A stretch of 64,000 bases of DNA, taken from assembly GCA_963774405.1 (NCBI GenBank), contig CAVZEV010000004.1:1-64000 (forward strand). Reading direction: 5' to 3'. Source of the stretch: VRUE01 sp963774405. Its GTDB lineage: Bacteria > Actinomycetota > Thermoleophilia > Solirubrobacterales > 70-9. The position numbers and the translations under genes were made by a program. This document shows, one piece after another, positions 8,111 through 15,880 of this stretch (position 1 is the first letter of the stretch; every line of letters starts with the position of its first letter). The notes below the pieces were generated by a model. The model ran no database searches. It had not been told where the DNA came from and saw only the letters and a program-made list of their open reading frames with translations.

Positions 8111-9346
8111 ATGAGCGTTTCTCAGGGTACTCCGGACCCCCAGGACCGTCCAGGCTGCGGCGACCTTCGGCGGCTCAAGAAGACGAAGACTCCCGGCGTC
8201 TTCAAGCGCGTGGACGGGGAGGGCAAGATCGTCGGCTACGTCACCGTCATTCGCGTCGCCGGCAAGCAGCGCAAGCGGAACGCCCGCACCTATGAGGCGG
8301 CGCGACGGATCAAGCGCGAGAGCGAGACCGACCGCGATCGCGGCGAGTTGCAGGAGCGCACGACGATCACCCTCCTAGGCTTCCTCGACGAGTGGATCGA
8401 GCGCTACCGGGGACAGGGCCGGCGCGGCTTCCGCGAGAACACCCGCGACGAATACCGGCGACTGATCGCTAAGTACGCCCGGCCCTACTTCTCGGGCAAG
8501 TTGAAGCTGGTCGACGTGACCACGTTCGGGCTCGCCCGCTTCGTGGACTGGCTTGCGGACGAGGACGAGCAGGGCAAGCGCCTCAGCGACGCCACGGTCG
8601 CCAACATCGTGATCCCACTGCGTGCGGCGCTGAACACCGCGAAGCGCGAGGGCCTGATCCGATACGACCCCTCTCACGGGTTGACGCTCCCTCATCGCGA
8701 GCAAATCGCGGACGAGGAGAAGATCAAGGTGTTCAGCCGCGAGCAGCTTGCCTCCGTACTCGCGATGGCGCCGGATCGCCACCAGTTGCTGTTTGAGGTC
8801 CTGGCGACCTGCGGGCTGCGGATCAGCGAGGCGATCGCGCTCCAGCGGCTTCACTTCCAGCTCGACGGCTCGGAGCCCGAGGTCTGCGTCCGGCGGGCGA
8901 TGGTCAAGGGCCGGATCGTGCCGCCCAAGACGAAGTACGGCCGCCGCGAGGTGCGGCTGCCCGCGCCGCTCGTCTACCGGCTGCGCAGCCATCTGGCGAC
9001 ACAGGCCGACCAGGACTCGACGGCGTTCGTGTTCACGAACCGGGACGGCAACGTGATCGAGCCCGGCAACCTGCGCCGCCGCGGCTTGAAGCCGATCGTT
9101 CAGGAGGTCAATGCGCCCTGGGCCGGCTTTCACACGTTCCGGCACACCTTCGCTTCTATCCACCTGAGCCAGGGGACCAACCTGCTCCAGCTCAGTCGCG
9201 CTCTCGGTCATCACTCCGCCGCGTTCACGCTCTCCCGCTACACCCATCTGCTGCCCGGTGACGAGGCGCCCGCGCTCGACCTTAACCCGGTCTTTGGGAC
9301 TGTCGCGCCTCGAACGGGGGAGAACGACCAGGCCCTCGCGGCTTAG
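8111..9346 (+). CDS. int: Tyrosine recombinase (phage-type integrase)
   Basis: A 411-aa site-specific recombinase. An arm-binding AP2-like N-terminus (about 25-75) and a SAM-like core-binding domain (about 85-190) precede the catalytic domain. The catalytic set is complete: R237 (CGLRISEA), K273, H341-x-x-R344 (HTFRH), H367 (LGHH) and nucleophile Y377 (SRYTH). The ATG at 8111 is preferred over an in-frame TTG two codons upstream. It follows the Xis-like gene and is followed 6 bp later by a resolvase-like gene. It is the only intact integrase in the window, and so the candidate enzyme for both tRNA-Met att sites at 19.17 and 39.91 kb. Confidence 0.93.
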   Translation: MSVSQGTPDPQDRPGCGDLRRLKKTKTPGVFKRVDGEGKIVGYVTVIRVAGKQRKRNARTYEAARRIKRESETDRDRGELQERTTITLLGFLDEWIERYRGQGRRGFRENTRDEYRRLIAKYARPYFSGKLKLVDVTTFGLARFVDWLADEDEQGKRLSDATVANIVIPLRAALNTAKREGLIRYDPSHGLTLPHREQIADEEKIKVFSREQLASVLAMAPDRHQLLFEVLATCGLRISEAIALQRLHFQLDGSEPEVCVRRAMVKGRIVPPKTKYGRREVRLPAPLVYRLRSHLATQADQDSTAFVFTNRDGNVIEPGNLRRRGLKPIVQEVNAPWAGFHTFRHTFASIHLSQGTNLLQLSRALGHHSAAFTLSRYTHLLPGDEAPALDLNPVFGTVAPRTGENDQALAA

Positions 9347-9352
9347 ACAGGC

Positions 9353-10024
9353 ATGCCTCGGCAGGAGAAAGGGGGTGGGGACTCTTCCGCCCGACCGTTC
9401 GTCGCGGTCGGCTATGCCAGCACGCTCGACGGCGGCGGCACCGCGGGGCTAGAACGTCAGCGCCGCGCGATTCGATCGGAGGCAAAGCGTCGCGGCCTTT
9501 CTTTGGCTTGGAGTTGCGATACGAGCGATCGGCGCGAGACGCTGGAGCGAAGCGGTATCGCTCGGTCTCTCAGGCTCTTGAGAGGCGAGCGGCACACGGC
9601 TTTGATCGCCGCGGACCTCACCTGCCTCACTCGCTCGTTGGTCGTTCTCGCGGGCATCTTCCGGCGATCGGCCGAGGAGGGATGGGCGATCGTTTCGCTT
9701 GGCCCAATGGGGATTGATACGAGCCGTCGCGAAGCCAAGGCCCTGCAGTCAGTCCTCAGTCTCTACGACACCTTGGACCGCAGTGAAGATGAGCCCGCCG
9801 TAGCCGGCCCAAAGAAGGCGCGTGATCCGGACCGGCCATCCGCCAAGGAGCGGATCGCCTGGGAGCGAATCACCGGAGCAAGTCTCGGCCAGATCGCCAA
9901 TGGGCTCAACCGCGACGGCATCGCAGCGCCTGGGAGAAGCGATAGCTGGTCGCTCTCGGCGGTTTGGGCGGAGTTGGAGACCCTTCGACCCGTCGGCGGT
10001 CAGTCGGCGATGGCTTCAAGTTGA
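9353..10024 (+). CDS. Serine-recombinase-like (resolvase N-terminal) protein, probably atypical
   Basis: A 223-aa protein 6 bp after the integrase. VAVGYAST, LERQRRAI and ADLTCLTRS follow the order of a resolvase catalytic domain (YARVST, LEDQ, DRLSRS), and ASLGQIANGLNRDGI resembles the start of the recombinase domain. The motifs are degenerate and the large DNA-binding tail of serine integrases is missing, so activity is doubtful. It may be a regulator of excision or a relic. Its 3' end overlaps the convergent DruA-like gene by 25 bp. Confidence 0.6.
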   Translation: MPRQEKGGGDSSARPFVAVGYASTLDGGGTAGLERQRRAIRSEAKRRGLSLAWSCDTSDRRETLERSGIARSLRLLRGERHTALIAADLTCLTRSLVVLAGIFRRSAEEGWAIVSLGPMGIDTSRREAKALQSVLSLYDTLDRSEDEPAVAGPKKARDPDRPSAKERIAWERITGASLGQIANGLNRDGIAAPGRSDSWSLSAVWAELETLRPVGGQSAMASS

Positions 10025-11139
10025 GGCGTCAGGCGCATCGAGTCTCGACTCACCTCTTTGTAGGTTTCATCTCGTTCCGATCGCGGCACGCCCCATCGCG
10101 TCTTCCAAAAATCTGCAAGATCGTCCAGCGGGAAGTCGATCCAATGCAGATGGGTTGATTCACCACGCAGAAACGCGCGCCAGCCCATCGCGCGTGGCGC
10201 CACGAAGACCTCTCGCTTGATGCCGTGTCGGAGAAGATCGCCGTTGAGGCCCAGTTCATCGAGCGCCTTGCGAATCGTCCGAATGCGCCAGTTTGGCCCT
10301 TCGCCGTACTGGTGACCGCGGACCTCATGCCCCTCGCCCTGGAGAAAGTCGAGCAGCCGCGCGAACAGCTCATCGCTGAAATGGAAATGGCCGAAACCGC
10401 CCGTAAAGCCGATCGAGCGGTAGGCCCAGCGGTCGCGGTACTTGAGCCGGTTGTAGATCGCCGACCTTCCGAGCGACGAGGTGGTGGTGATCAAGACCGG
10501 GTCCGCGCTCTTCGTCTCGCCGCGGATTTCGGTTACGGTGCCGTGGTACTTCTGGACGAGGAAATCGGCGGTCTCGTTCGAGAGCGCACAGAGCGCCGCC
10601 AGCTTGCCTCCGATCAGGTTTCTATATGGACCGACGGCGCCGAGGACGTAGGCGTCAAAGACGTTGTAGAGGCGTTCCTGGCGGTCCTGCTGATTCCACC
10701 CGATCAGCTTGTCCCGAACGCCGAGGTTGAAGACAGGATCACCCAGCGCAAAGACGCCGATCAGCTTGCCGGTGGCCTCGTCACGAATCAGAAAGCGACT
10801 GCGGCGGCCATAGCCCTGAGAGACGGGGACGCTCCAATGGAGCGTCGCGAAACGAAAGACCGCCCGCTCGTGCTCTGAGTCGACCGGCTCGATCAGGGGC
10901 TGGATCGCGGTGGGATCGACTTCACTGCCGGAGGCGAACTCGCCGATGACGCGGTCCTCCCATTTGTCGAGGAACGAGGCGTTCTTTACCAGCACGTTCT
11001 GACGATGTAGGGCGTGCAGCCGGCGCACCAAGTCCTTCGGGTCGGTCGCTTCGGGAAGCTCAAGCAGACCGTCGTGGTAGACGAACCCGGCGCGCTCCAA
11101 CTCGGCGATGACGCTGCCCCGCAGCTTCGCCTTGGTCAT
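10000..11139 (-). CDS. DruA-like (DUF4338) protein
   Basis: A 379-aa protein from the ATG at 11139. The core (SRFLIRDEATGKLIGV, DPVFNL, RDKLIGW, AYVLGAVGPYRNLIGGKL, TTTSSLGRSAIYNRL) follows the pattern I know from DUF4338, the DruA component of Druantia anti-phage systems. The N-terminus is winged-helix-like and charged. There is no Druantia helicase (DruE) in the window. Instead it follows a GHKL ATPase and a zinc-ribbon protein on the same strand. The DUF4338 call is fairly strong; the defence role is inferred from family and company. Confidence 0.7.
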   Translation of the reverse strand: MTKAKLRGSVIAELERAGFVYHDGLLELPEATDPKDLVRRLHALHRQNVLVKNASFLDKWEDRVIGEFASGSEVDPTAIQPLIEPVDSEHERAVFRFATLHWSVPVSQGYGRRSRFLIRDEATGKLIGVFALGDPVFNLGVRDKLIGWNQQDRQERLYNVFDAYVLGAVGPYRNLIGGKLAALCALSNETADFLVQKYHGTVTEIRGETKSADPVLITTTSSLGRSAIYNRLKYRDRWAYRSIGFTGGFGHFHFSDELFARLLDFLQGEGHEVRGHQYGEGPNWRIRTIRKALDELGLNGDLLRHGIKREVFVAPRAMGWRAFLRGESTHLHWIDFPLDDLADFWKTRWGVPRSERDETYKEVSRDSMRLTPQLEAIAD

Positions 11140-11228
11140 CTTGCGGCCGTTGCGCCGAGGGCGGGCGCGTGGAGGCGCCGCCTGCCCGTCTCTTTTTGAG
11201 GTTGCGCTCGCCAAAGGGGTCCCAACGA

Positions 11229-11257
11229 AGGAAGGGCGGCACTCCGCCGCCCTTCCT
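11229..11257. terminator. Perfect 12-bp stem hairpin between the GHKL ATPase and DruA-like genes
   Basis: AGGAAGGGCGGC and its exact complement flank a 5-nt ACTCC loop. It lies in the 145-bp gap between the ATPase stop (11285) and the DruA-like start (11139), read on the minus strand. No T-run follows in either direction, so it may act as a processing or attenuation element that sets the ratio of the two proteins rather than as a full terminator. Confidence 0.6.
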
Positions 11258-11284
11258 AAGCTATCGGGATGCCGGGTCGGGAAA

Positions 11285-13102
11285 TCAGGCTGGCGCGCCT
11301 GGGGCGGGCTCCTCGGCTTCCGAAGCACCAGTTTCCGAGTCTTCCGGTTCTTCGGGGCTGAGGTCGACCAGCGTTCCCAGCTTGGCGAGGGCGACATTGA
11401 GTCGCCTCGACCACTCCTGGCGCTCGCTCTGGTAGAAGAGCTCGCGGTCGTCGGAGGCGTCGATCTCCGACTTGCCAAGGACGAATAGCAGGACCTCAAG
11501 CGCCTGCCGAATCCTTGCGCCGTCTGGCCCCTTGACCGCCGCGTAGACATCGGTGTAGAACCGGTGGGCGGAGTTGATCAGCAGCACGATCTGCCCGCCT
11601 TTGAAGTCGACGCGGTAGAAGGGGCCCTCTGGATTCTTTTCGACTTCGACCCGGAAGGGGCGCTCCTTCTCGACCGATTCGATCACCCGCTCCGCCTCGG
11701 CCTTCGGCACGCCCTTTTTGACGAGTTCCTTGACGGCTTCCTCGCGGGTCTTCTCTTCGCGCTCGCTGCGTCGCTCGCTTTCTGCGACAGGGGGATCGAG
11801 TTGCACTGCCTCCGCCATCGCGACCTCCGAAGGACGTTCGTCTTCCTCGCTCGGAGGGCCGTCGTATTCGGCGGTCATGTCCGCTCGGAGCTCTTTCGCC
11901 CGCTTGCGGAGTTGGTCGAAGGTCTTCCAGATGCCGTTCTCCTCGAGCATCTGCAGGATGCGGTCTGACAGCGTGATCTGCTGCTTGTGCGTAGTCACGC
12001 CGAAGTACTCATCGAGGGTCGGAGGGAAATCGACCTCAAGCCCGATGTAGCGGTCGTAGTTCACAAAGACCCGCGGCAGACCGCGGGTCACCACGTCGAT
12101 CTGCCGGCCGGCCCTGAGCACGATCAGGCCGTTGTGGTCGCGGATGATCGGCCAGCGCTGATTGCCGTTGCGCCGGCCCACCTCCCGAGCCTTGTCCTTT
12201 CGGGCGAAGGTAGGTGGCATCACCGAAAAACGGGCCGTGACCGTCCCCAGTATGTCCTGGCTGTCGCGATCCTTTACCTCAAAGGACTGTGGCTCGATGG
12301 CCTCAGCGCGTTCATGGTCAACGTCATAGAACCGCGATCCCTCGGTGATGAAAAGCGGGTCGAGCGGCTCGACTTGCTTGCCGTTGACGGCGATCGACAT
12401 CCCCCGGAGATGGTTCCGATAGGTGACGCCGAAAGTCTCCAGCAGGTGATTCTCAAGCTCGGGCGCGCGCTTTTTGCTTGCCCGGTCGAGCATCGACCAG
12501 ATGACGACGGTGCGGACTTTGTCGAGGCCTCCAGGGAAATGTTCGTCGGCGTATTCCTCCACGAATGCCGGCAGATCGCTGACGACCGGCTTGGCGATCG
12601 AGACCTTGCCGTTGACGAGATTTTCGCCATCTCGGATTTCGTTGAGGTCAAGATGAGCGCGGCGGAAGTCATCCTTTTTCGTCCGCGAGTAGACCTCGAC
12701 TCGGCGTCCCTGGCTCACGGATGCCGACGGCAGCCCGTAACCGAAGCGACCGAAGAGGTCGCGGCTGTCATGGCGATCGGTCCCACCCCAAAGAAGGGAG
12801 GCCCTGGTCATTTCCGGCACCATGCCGATGCCGTCGTCAATGATCGCGATCGCATTTGGCTTTCGCGAGTTGTCGGGAAAACCAAATGCGACGTGGATGT
12901 TCTCCGCGCCGGCCTGGGCCGCATTGTCGATCAGCTCGTTGGCCGCCGTTCCGGTCGATCGGTAGCCGAGATCGCGGATGCTCTCCACGAAGGCGTTGCC
13001 GACGACAAGGCCGACATCGAAGCCCGCCTCGCCGATCGACTCGACGTATGCCTTCTGGCGCTTATGCGCTTCTTTTGGATCTAGCTTGAGAATCGTCATC
13101 AT
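11285..13102 (-). CDS. GHKL (Hsp90/MutL-type) ATPase
   Basis: A 605-aa protein with a GHKL nucleotide-binding domain at the N-terminus: ELIDNA with Glu56 and Asn60 (N box), DDGIGM (Asp90, G1 box) and FGRFGYG (about 117-123, G2 box). A middle domain resembling the transducer of MutL/Hsp90 proteins follows. A charged Glu/Arg-rich linker (about 415-480) and an alpha-helical C-terminal domain end in an acidic tail. Proteins of this class occur as the ATP-driven partner in several defence operons. It lies between a zinc-ribbon gene 27 bp upstream and the DruA-like gene downstream, all on the minus strand, suggesting one operon. Confidence 0.8.
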   Translation of the reverse strand: MMTILKLDPKEAHKRQKAYVESIGEAGFDVGLVVGNAFVESIRDLGYRSTGTAANELIDNAAQAGAENIHVAFGFPDNSRKPNAIAIIDDGIGMVPEMTRASLLWGGTDRHDSRDLFGRFGYGLPSASVSQGRRVEVYSRTKKDDFRRAHLDLNEIRDGENLVNGKVSIAKPVVSDLPAFVEEYADEHFPGGLDKVRTVVIWSMLDRASKKRAPELENHLLETFGVTYRNHLRGMSIAVNGKQVEPLDPLFITEGSRFYDVDHERAEAIEPQSFEVKDRDSQDILGTVTARFSVMPPTFARKDKAREVGRRNGNQRWPIIRDHNGLIVLRAGRQIDVVTRGLPRVFVNYDRYIGLEVDFPPTLDEYFGVTTHKQQITLSDRILQMLEENGIWKTFDQLRKRAKELRADMTAEYDGPPSEEDERPSEVAMAEAVQLDPPVAESERRSEREEKTREEAVKELVKKGVPKAEAERVIESVEKERPFRVEVEKNPEGPFYRVDFKGGQIVLLINSAHRFYTDVYAAVKGPDGARIRQALEVLLFVLGKSEIDASDDRELFYQSERQEWSRRLNVALAKLGTLVDLSPEEPEDSETGASEAEEPAPGAPA

Positions 13103-13129
13103 CGTTGCTCTCTTTCTGGCCGCCGGGAT

Positions 13130-13396
13130 TTAGGCAGCCCTGGCAATGGGTTGTTTCTCCTCACGGGGACTCGCCAACTGAAGCAGGCTGCCCGAGAGGG
13201 GCGGATCGTGCGGTCCGCGAGTCAGTTGTCCTTCGAGATGGGTGTCGCAAAACGCGCAACGTCCGCTTGGGAAGGGCATCGTCTCCTGCCGGCAGGTGGG
13301 GCACCAAGCGGCCCATACCGAACTCCAGTAGGACCAACCCCTTCGGCGCGTTCCTAGTCGCCGGGAACGATTCCCCCGGCAGAGCTTGCTCTGCAT
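13130..13396 (-). CDS. Small zinc-ribbon protein
   Basis: An 88-aa protein whose middle reads CPTCRQE...GRCAFCDTHL, two Cys-x2-Cys knuckles 15 residues apart, as in a zinc ribbon. The start is set by a near-perfect AGGAGG six bases before the ATG at 13396, the best ribosome site in this part of the window, which is why I call so short a gene. It would be the first gene of the operon with the GHKL ATPase and the DruA-like protein, perhaps as a nucleic-acid-binding subunit or regulator. Confidence 0.65.
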   Translation of the reverse strand: MQSKLCRGNRSRRLGTRRRGWSYWSSVWAAWCPTCRQETMPFPSGRCAFCDTHLEGQLTRGPHDPPLSGSLLQLASPREEKQPIARAA

Positions 13397-13646
13397 GTCG
13401 ACCTCCTATTCGTCTAAGAGGTCGCGCAGATGCTGTCGCTCTGCTTTCGTGCAGCAATTCTTTGTGCCGCGTGAGAACGACCTCTGGATTGAGTGAAAGC
13501 CTAGAGGACAGACCGCCCTTCGTGGAAACTTTCGCGCGGTTTTGCGAAGAAAGGTCGGAAGTTCCGCGATTTCGCGACTGGGGCGGAGCGACTTGGCGAA
13601 ACGGGCGGTGAAGGGAAGGGATGACTTCCTGAAATAAGGTGCACCC

Positions 13647-14759
13647 GTGGGAGCGCTGCGTGATGAGGACAAGCCGATGCTCTTGGACGAGCAGCAGTCG
13701 TTGAAGGACGCGCAGGCGACCTGGGGCGGGACGGTCGGCGTTCTCTCGATTGGCTTGGCGTTCAATCCGCTTGTTGTTGCGTTGCCGCTTGCGGTGGGAG
13801 CGATTTCGATCGCGGTGCTGAAGCGCAAGCAGAATGCGGTAGAGCGGATACTGGGGTACCCCCCGCGATTCGATTATGAGACGAGCACTCGGGCTCGTCG
13901 CCGGCGCTACATTTCCGGCGTTCTTGGCGATGACCAACTCGCCGTCGCGATCGATCAGGCGGCACTGGCAACCCTGCGTGCGGCCGCTTATCTTGAGGCT
14001 TCCGTTCGTGCGGACGAGCGCTCACAGGGGGCTCGCGTGGCGGGCCGTATCGACCTTGTGGACTGGCATCTCGAAGAGGCACGCCATCTGTTCGAGATCG
14101 GGAAGAAGTGGTCGGGTGAGATGTCCGTGTCGTTGAATGTCCTTGCGGTCACTTGGGCGGCATTCGCAGTTGACTCCGAACTTGACGACGCTCCGCTTCC
14201 GGCTGAAATCTCGGAAGGGAGCATGCCACCCCAGGCGCTCGAAAGCCTGGGGCGGGCCGGCTTGGTTGTTGGTGATCTGGATCTCTCGATAGGGCGACCG
14301 GAGGAAATGCGCGTCGTGCTCGCGTCGGGGCGGTCGACGGTCGGCGATATTGCGCTTGATTCAGCGACGACCACTCGCGCGCTGGCTCGGTCGGCCGGGA
14401 AGATCGCAGCGGGTGAGCGAGTCTTGCCGCAGCGGGCATTTGAGGGCCAGGCGCCGCCCATCACGGAGGAGCATCGCCTTGCGCTGAAAGCGAGGGAGAG
14501 CGGCGACTTGGACGAGGCGCAGCGGCGCTTGCTTCCGGCTGCCGAGCGAGGCTCTGTCGATGCCATGTTCGATCTTGGTGCGATCGCTCACGAACGAGGA
14601 GACCGATCGAAAGCCCGGGAGTGGCTGGACCGAGCAGCCGAAATGAGCGTGCCGTTGCCAAGGACCGTATACATGAAGGCAATCGACCAATTGCCGGATG
14701 ACGATGTTCTGCTGCCGCCACCAAATGAGATCGACGGGACGGACGAGGAGGGGCGCTAG
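13647..14759 (+). CDS. Membrane protein with C-terminal Sel1/TPR-like repeats
   Basis: A 370-aa protein from a GTG. A hydrophobic hairpin at about residues 26-58 (GVLSIGLAFN, VVALPLAVGAISIAVL) makes two membrane passes. The central part is unlike families I know. Residues about 290-345 read as Sel1-like helical repeats (GSVDAMFDLGAIAHERGD, SKAREWLDRAAE), which usually mediate protein contacts. The gene is divergent from the zinc-ribbon operon and 152 bp upstream of the peptidase/deaminase fusion on the same strand, so it may belong with that gene. Confidence 0.65.
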   Translation: MGALRDEDKPMLLDEQQSLKDAQATWGGTVGVLSIGLAFNPLVVALPLAVGAISIAVLKRKQNAVERILGYPPRFDYETSTRARRRRYISGVLGDDQLAVAIDQAALATLRAAAYLEASVRADERSQGARVAGRIDLVDWHLEEARHLFEIGKKWSGEMSVSLNVLAVTWAAFAVDSELDDAPLPAEISEGSMPPQALESLGRAGLVVGDLDLSIGRPEEMRVVLASGRSTVGDIALDSATTTRALARSAGKIAAGERVLPQRAFEGQAPPITEEHRLALKARESGDLDEAQRRLLPAAERGSVDAMFDLGAIAHERGDRSKAREWLDRAAEMSVPLPRTVYMKAIDQLPDDDVLLPPPNEIDGTDEEGR

Positions 14760-14911
14760 GTGTAGTTTGCTAACGAGGCTATTCGTTCGGCTTGTCCATC
14801 CTTTCAAGTCTCGGCCTCCACCACGGTAATCGCAAGAGTGCAGTACGAGATTTTTTGGGATAAGCTCTTCTGTCGATTCATTACCACCGGGATGTAGTGC
14901 AGGGGATACGC

Positions 14912-15880
14912 ATGGCTAGCGACTTGACCGTTCTGAAGAGTTCGCTGTCCGATCGCGCGAACGCGCTCGGCTCATATCTTGGCGAGTTGAAGGCCGATCT
15001 CGGACGCAGCGATGCCAGCTTCGGCCACGCGCTGGACGTGTGCGGTGCCTATACGCGAGGATTTGTTAAACAACTCGACCACGATTGGCGCGAAGCGGTC
15101 AATCGCAACGAGTACCGGCTCACTCTTGAGTCGAGCCTCGACTCCTTTCTCAAGCGTGAGCGTTGGATAGACCAACGGTTCGCGCGCAGCAGTCAAGGCG
15201 ATGTTCCGAGGGCGTTGAAGACCATTGCCCGCCAGCAGTTCCGCGAGCACACCCTGTACGGCAGTGAGCCGGTCTTGACGGTCGGCCCGCCCGACAGTTT
15301 CGAGACTCAGCTTGCGAGTCTTGCTGAGTTCCTTTTTGAGGACTTCCACATTGTGCTTGACGGGGCCGATCAAGAGTTGCGAGAGCGAGGGCCGAATCTC
15401 TCGATTTTCTCCGCTCCTTACATTGAGGGTACTCGTGTCCTTTGGTATCCAATCGTCCTCGGCCACGAGATCGCCCATATTCGCTTGGAGCGTGGCCCTG
15501 GTCTCGCCGCCCACCGCGAAATCGTCGCCGCCTGGCTCTCCCGCCAAGATCTCGGCTACTCGGCGCTGATTGACACGATGCTCCGTGATGCTCTCGATCC
15601 TTCACAGATTCGCCGTGATCTGAATCAACAGCTCCTGGATTGGACTACCGAGTTGATCTGCGACCTCAATGCCGTTCGCCTCTTCGGACCGGCGGGGCTC
15701 AGCGCCATCGCCGAGTTCCTCTCGATCCTTGAGTCTCAGTCGAAGGTCGGCCTGCTTGACACCAACACTCATCCGCCGTTGCCAATTCGCCTCAAGCGTC
15801 CTGCTGGAGTTTCTGCGCCAGATCGGGTGGGAGGAGGCAGTTCTGCCGTCCTTTGCCAAGGTTTGGGAGGCGCAGATTGA
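14912..15880 (+). CDS. HEXXH metallopeptidase-like N-terminal half of a dCTP-deaminase-like fusion
   Basis: The ATG at 14912 has AGGGG six bases upstream. The half contains GHEIAHIRLERG, with H185-E186-H189 as a zincin-type metal site, and a downstream TTELICDLNAVRLFGP that supplies a plausible third ligand. After about residue 295 (PPLPIRLK) this frame loses protein character. The frame beginning VLLEFLRQIGWEE near 15797 continues smoothly into the deaminase-like half, so a single-base slip joins the two. I read 14912-17411 as one gene of about 830 codons. The peptidase-like part could be a sensor or an activator cleaving a partner. Confidence 0.68.
   Translation: MASDLTVLKSSLSDRANALGSYLGELKADLGRSDASFGHALDVCGAYTRGFVKQLDHDWREAVNRNEYRLTLESSLDSFLKRERWIDQRFARSSQGDVPRALKTIARQQFREHTLYGSEPVLTVGPPDSFETQLASLAEFLFEDFHIVLDGADQELRERGPNLSIFSAPYIEGTRVLWYPIVLGHEIAHIRLERGPGLAAHREIVAAWLSRQDLGYSALIDTMLRDALDPSQIRRDLNQQLLDWTTELICDLNAVRLFGPAGLSAIAEFLSILESQSKVGLLDTNTHPPLPIRLKRPAGVSAPDRVGGGSSAVLCQGLGGAD

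Noticed and set aside
13406..13828. A minus-strand frame ending in a plausible KAERQHLRDLLDE
   Set aside because: Most of it is antisense to the GTG-started membrane gene at 13647. Only the last 60 codons look protein-like, which is not enough to call a gene.
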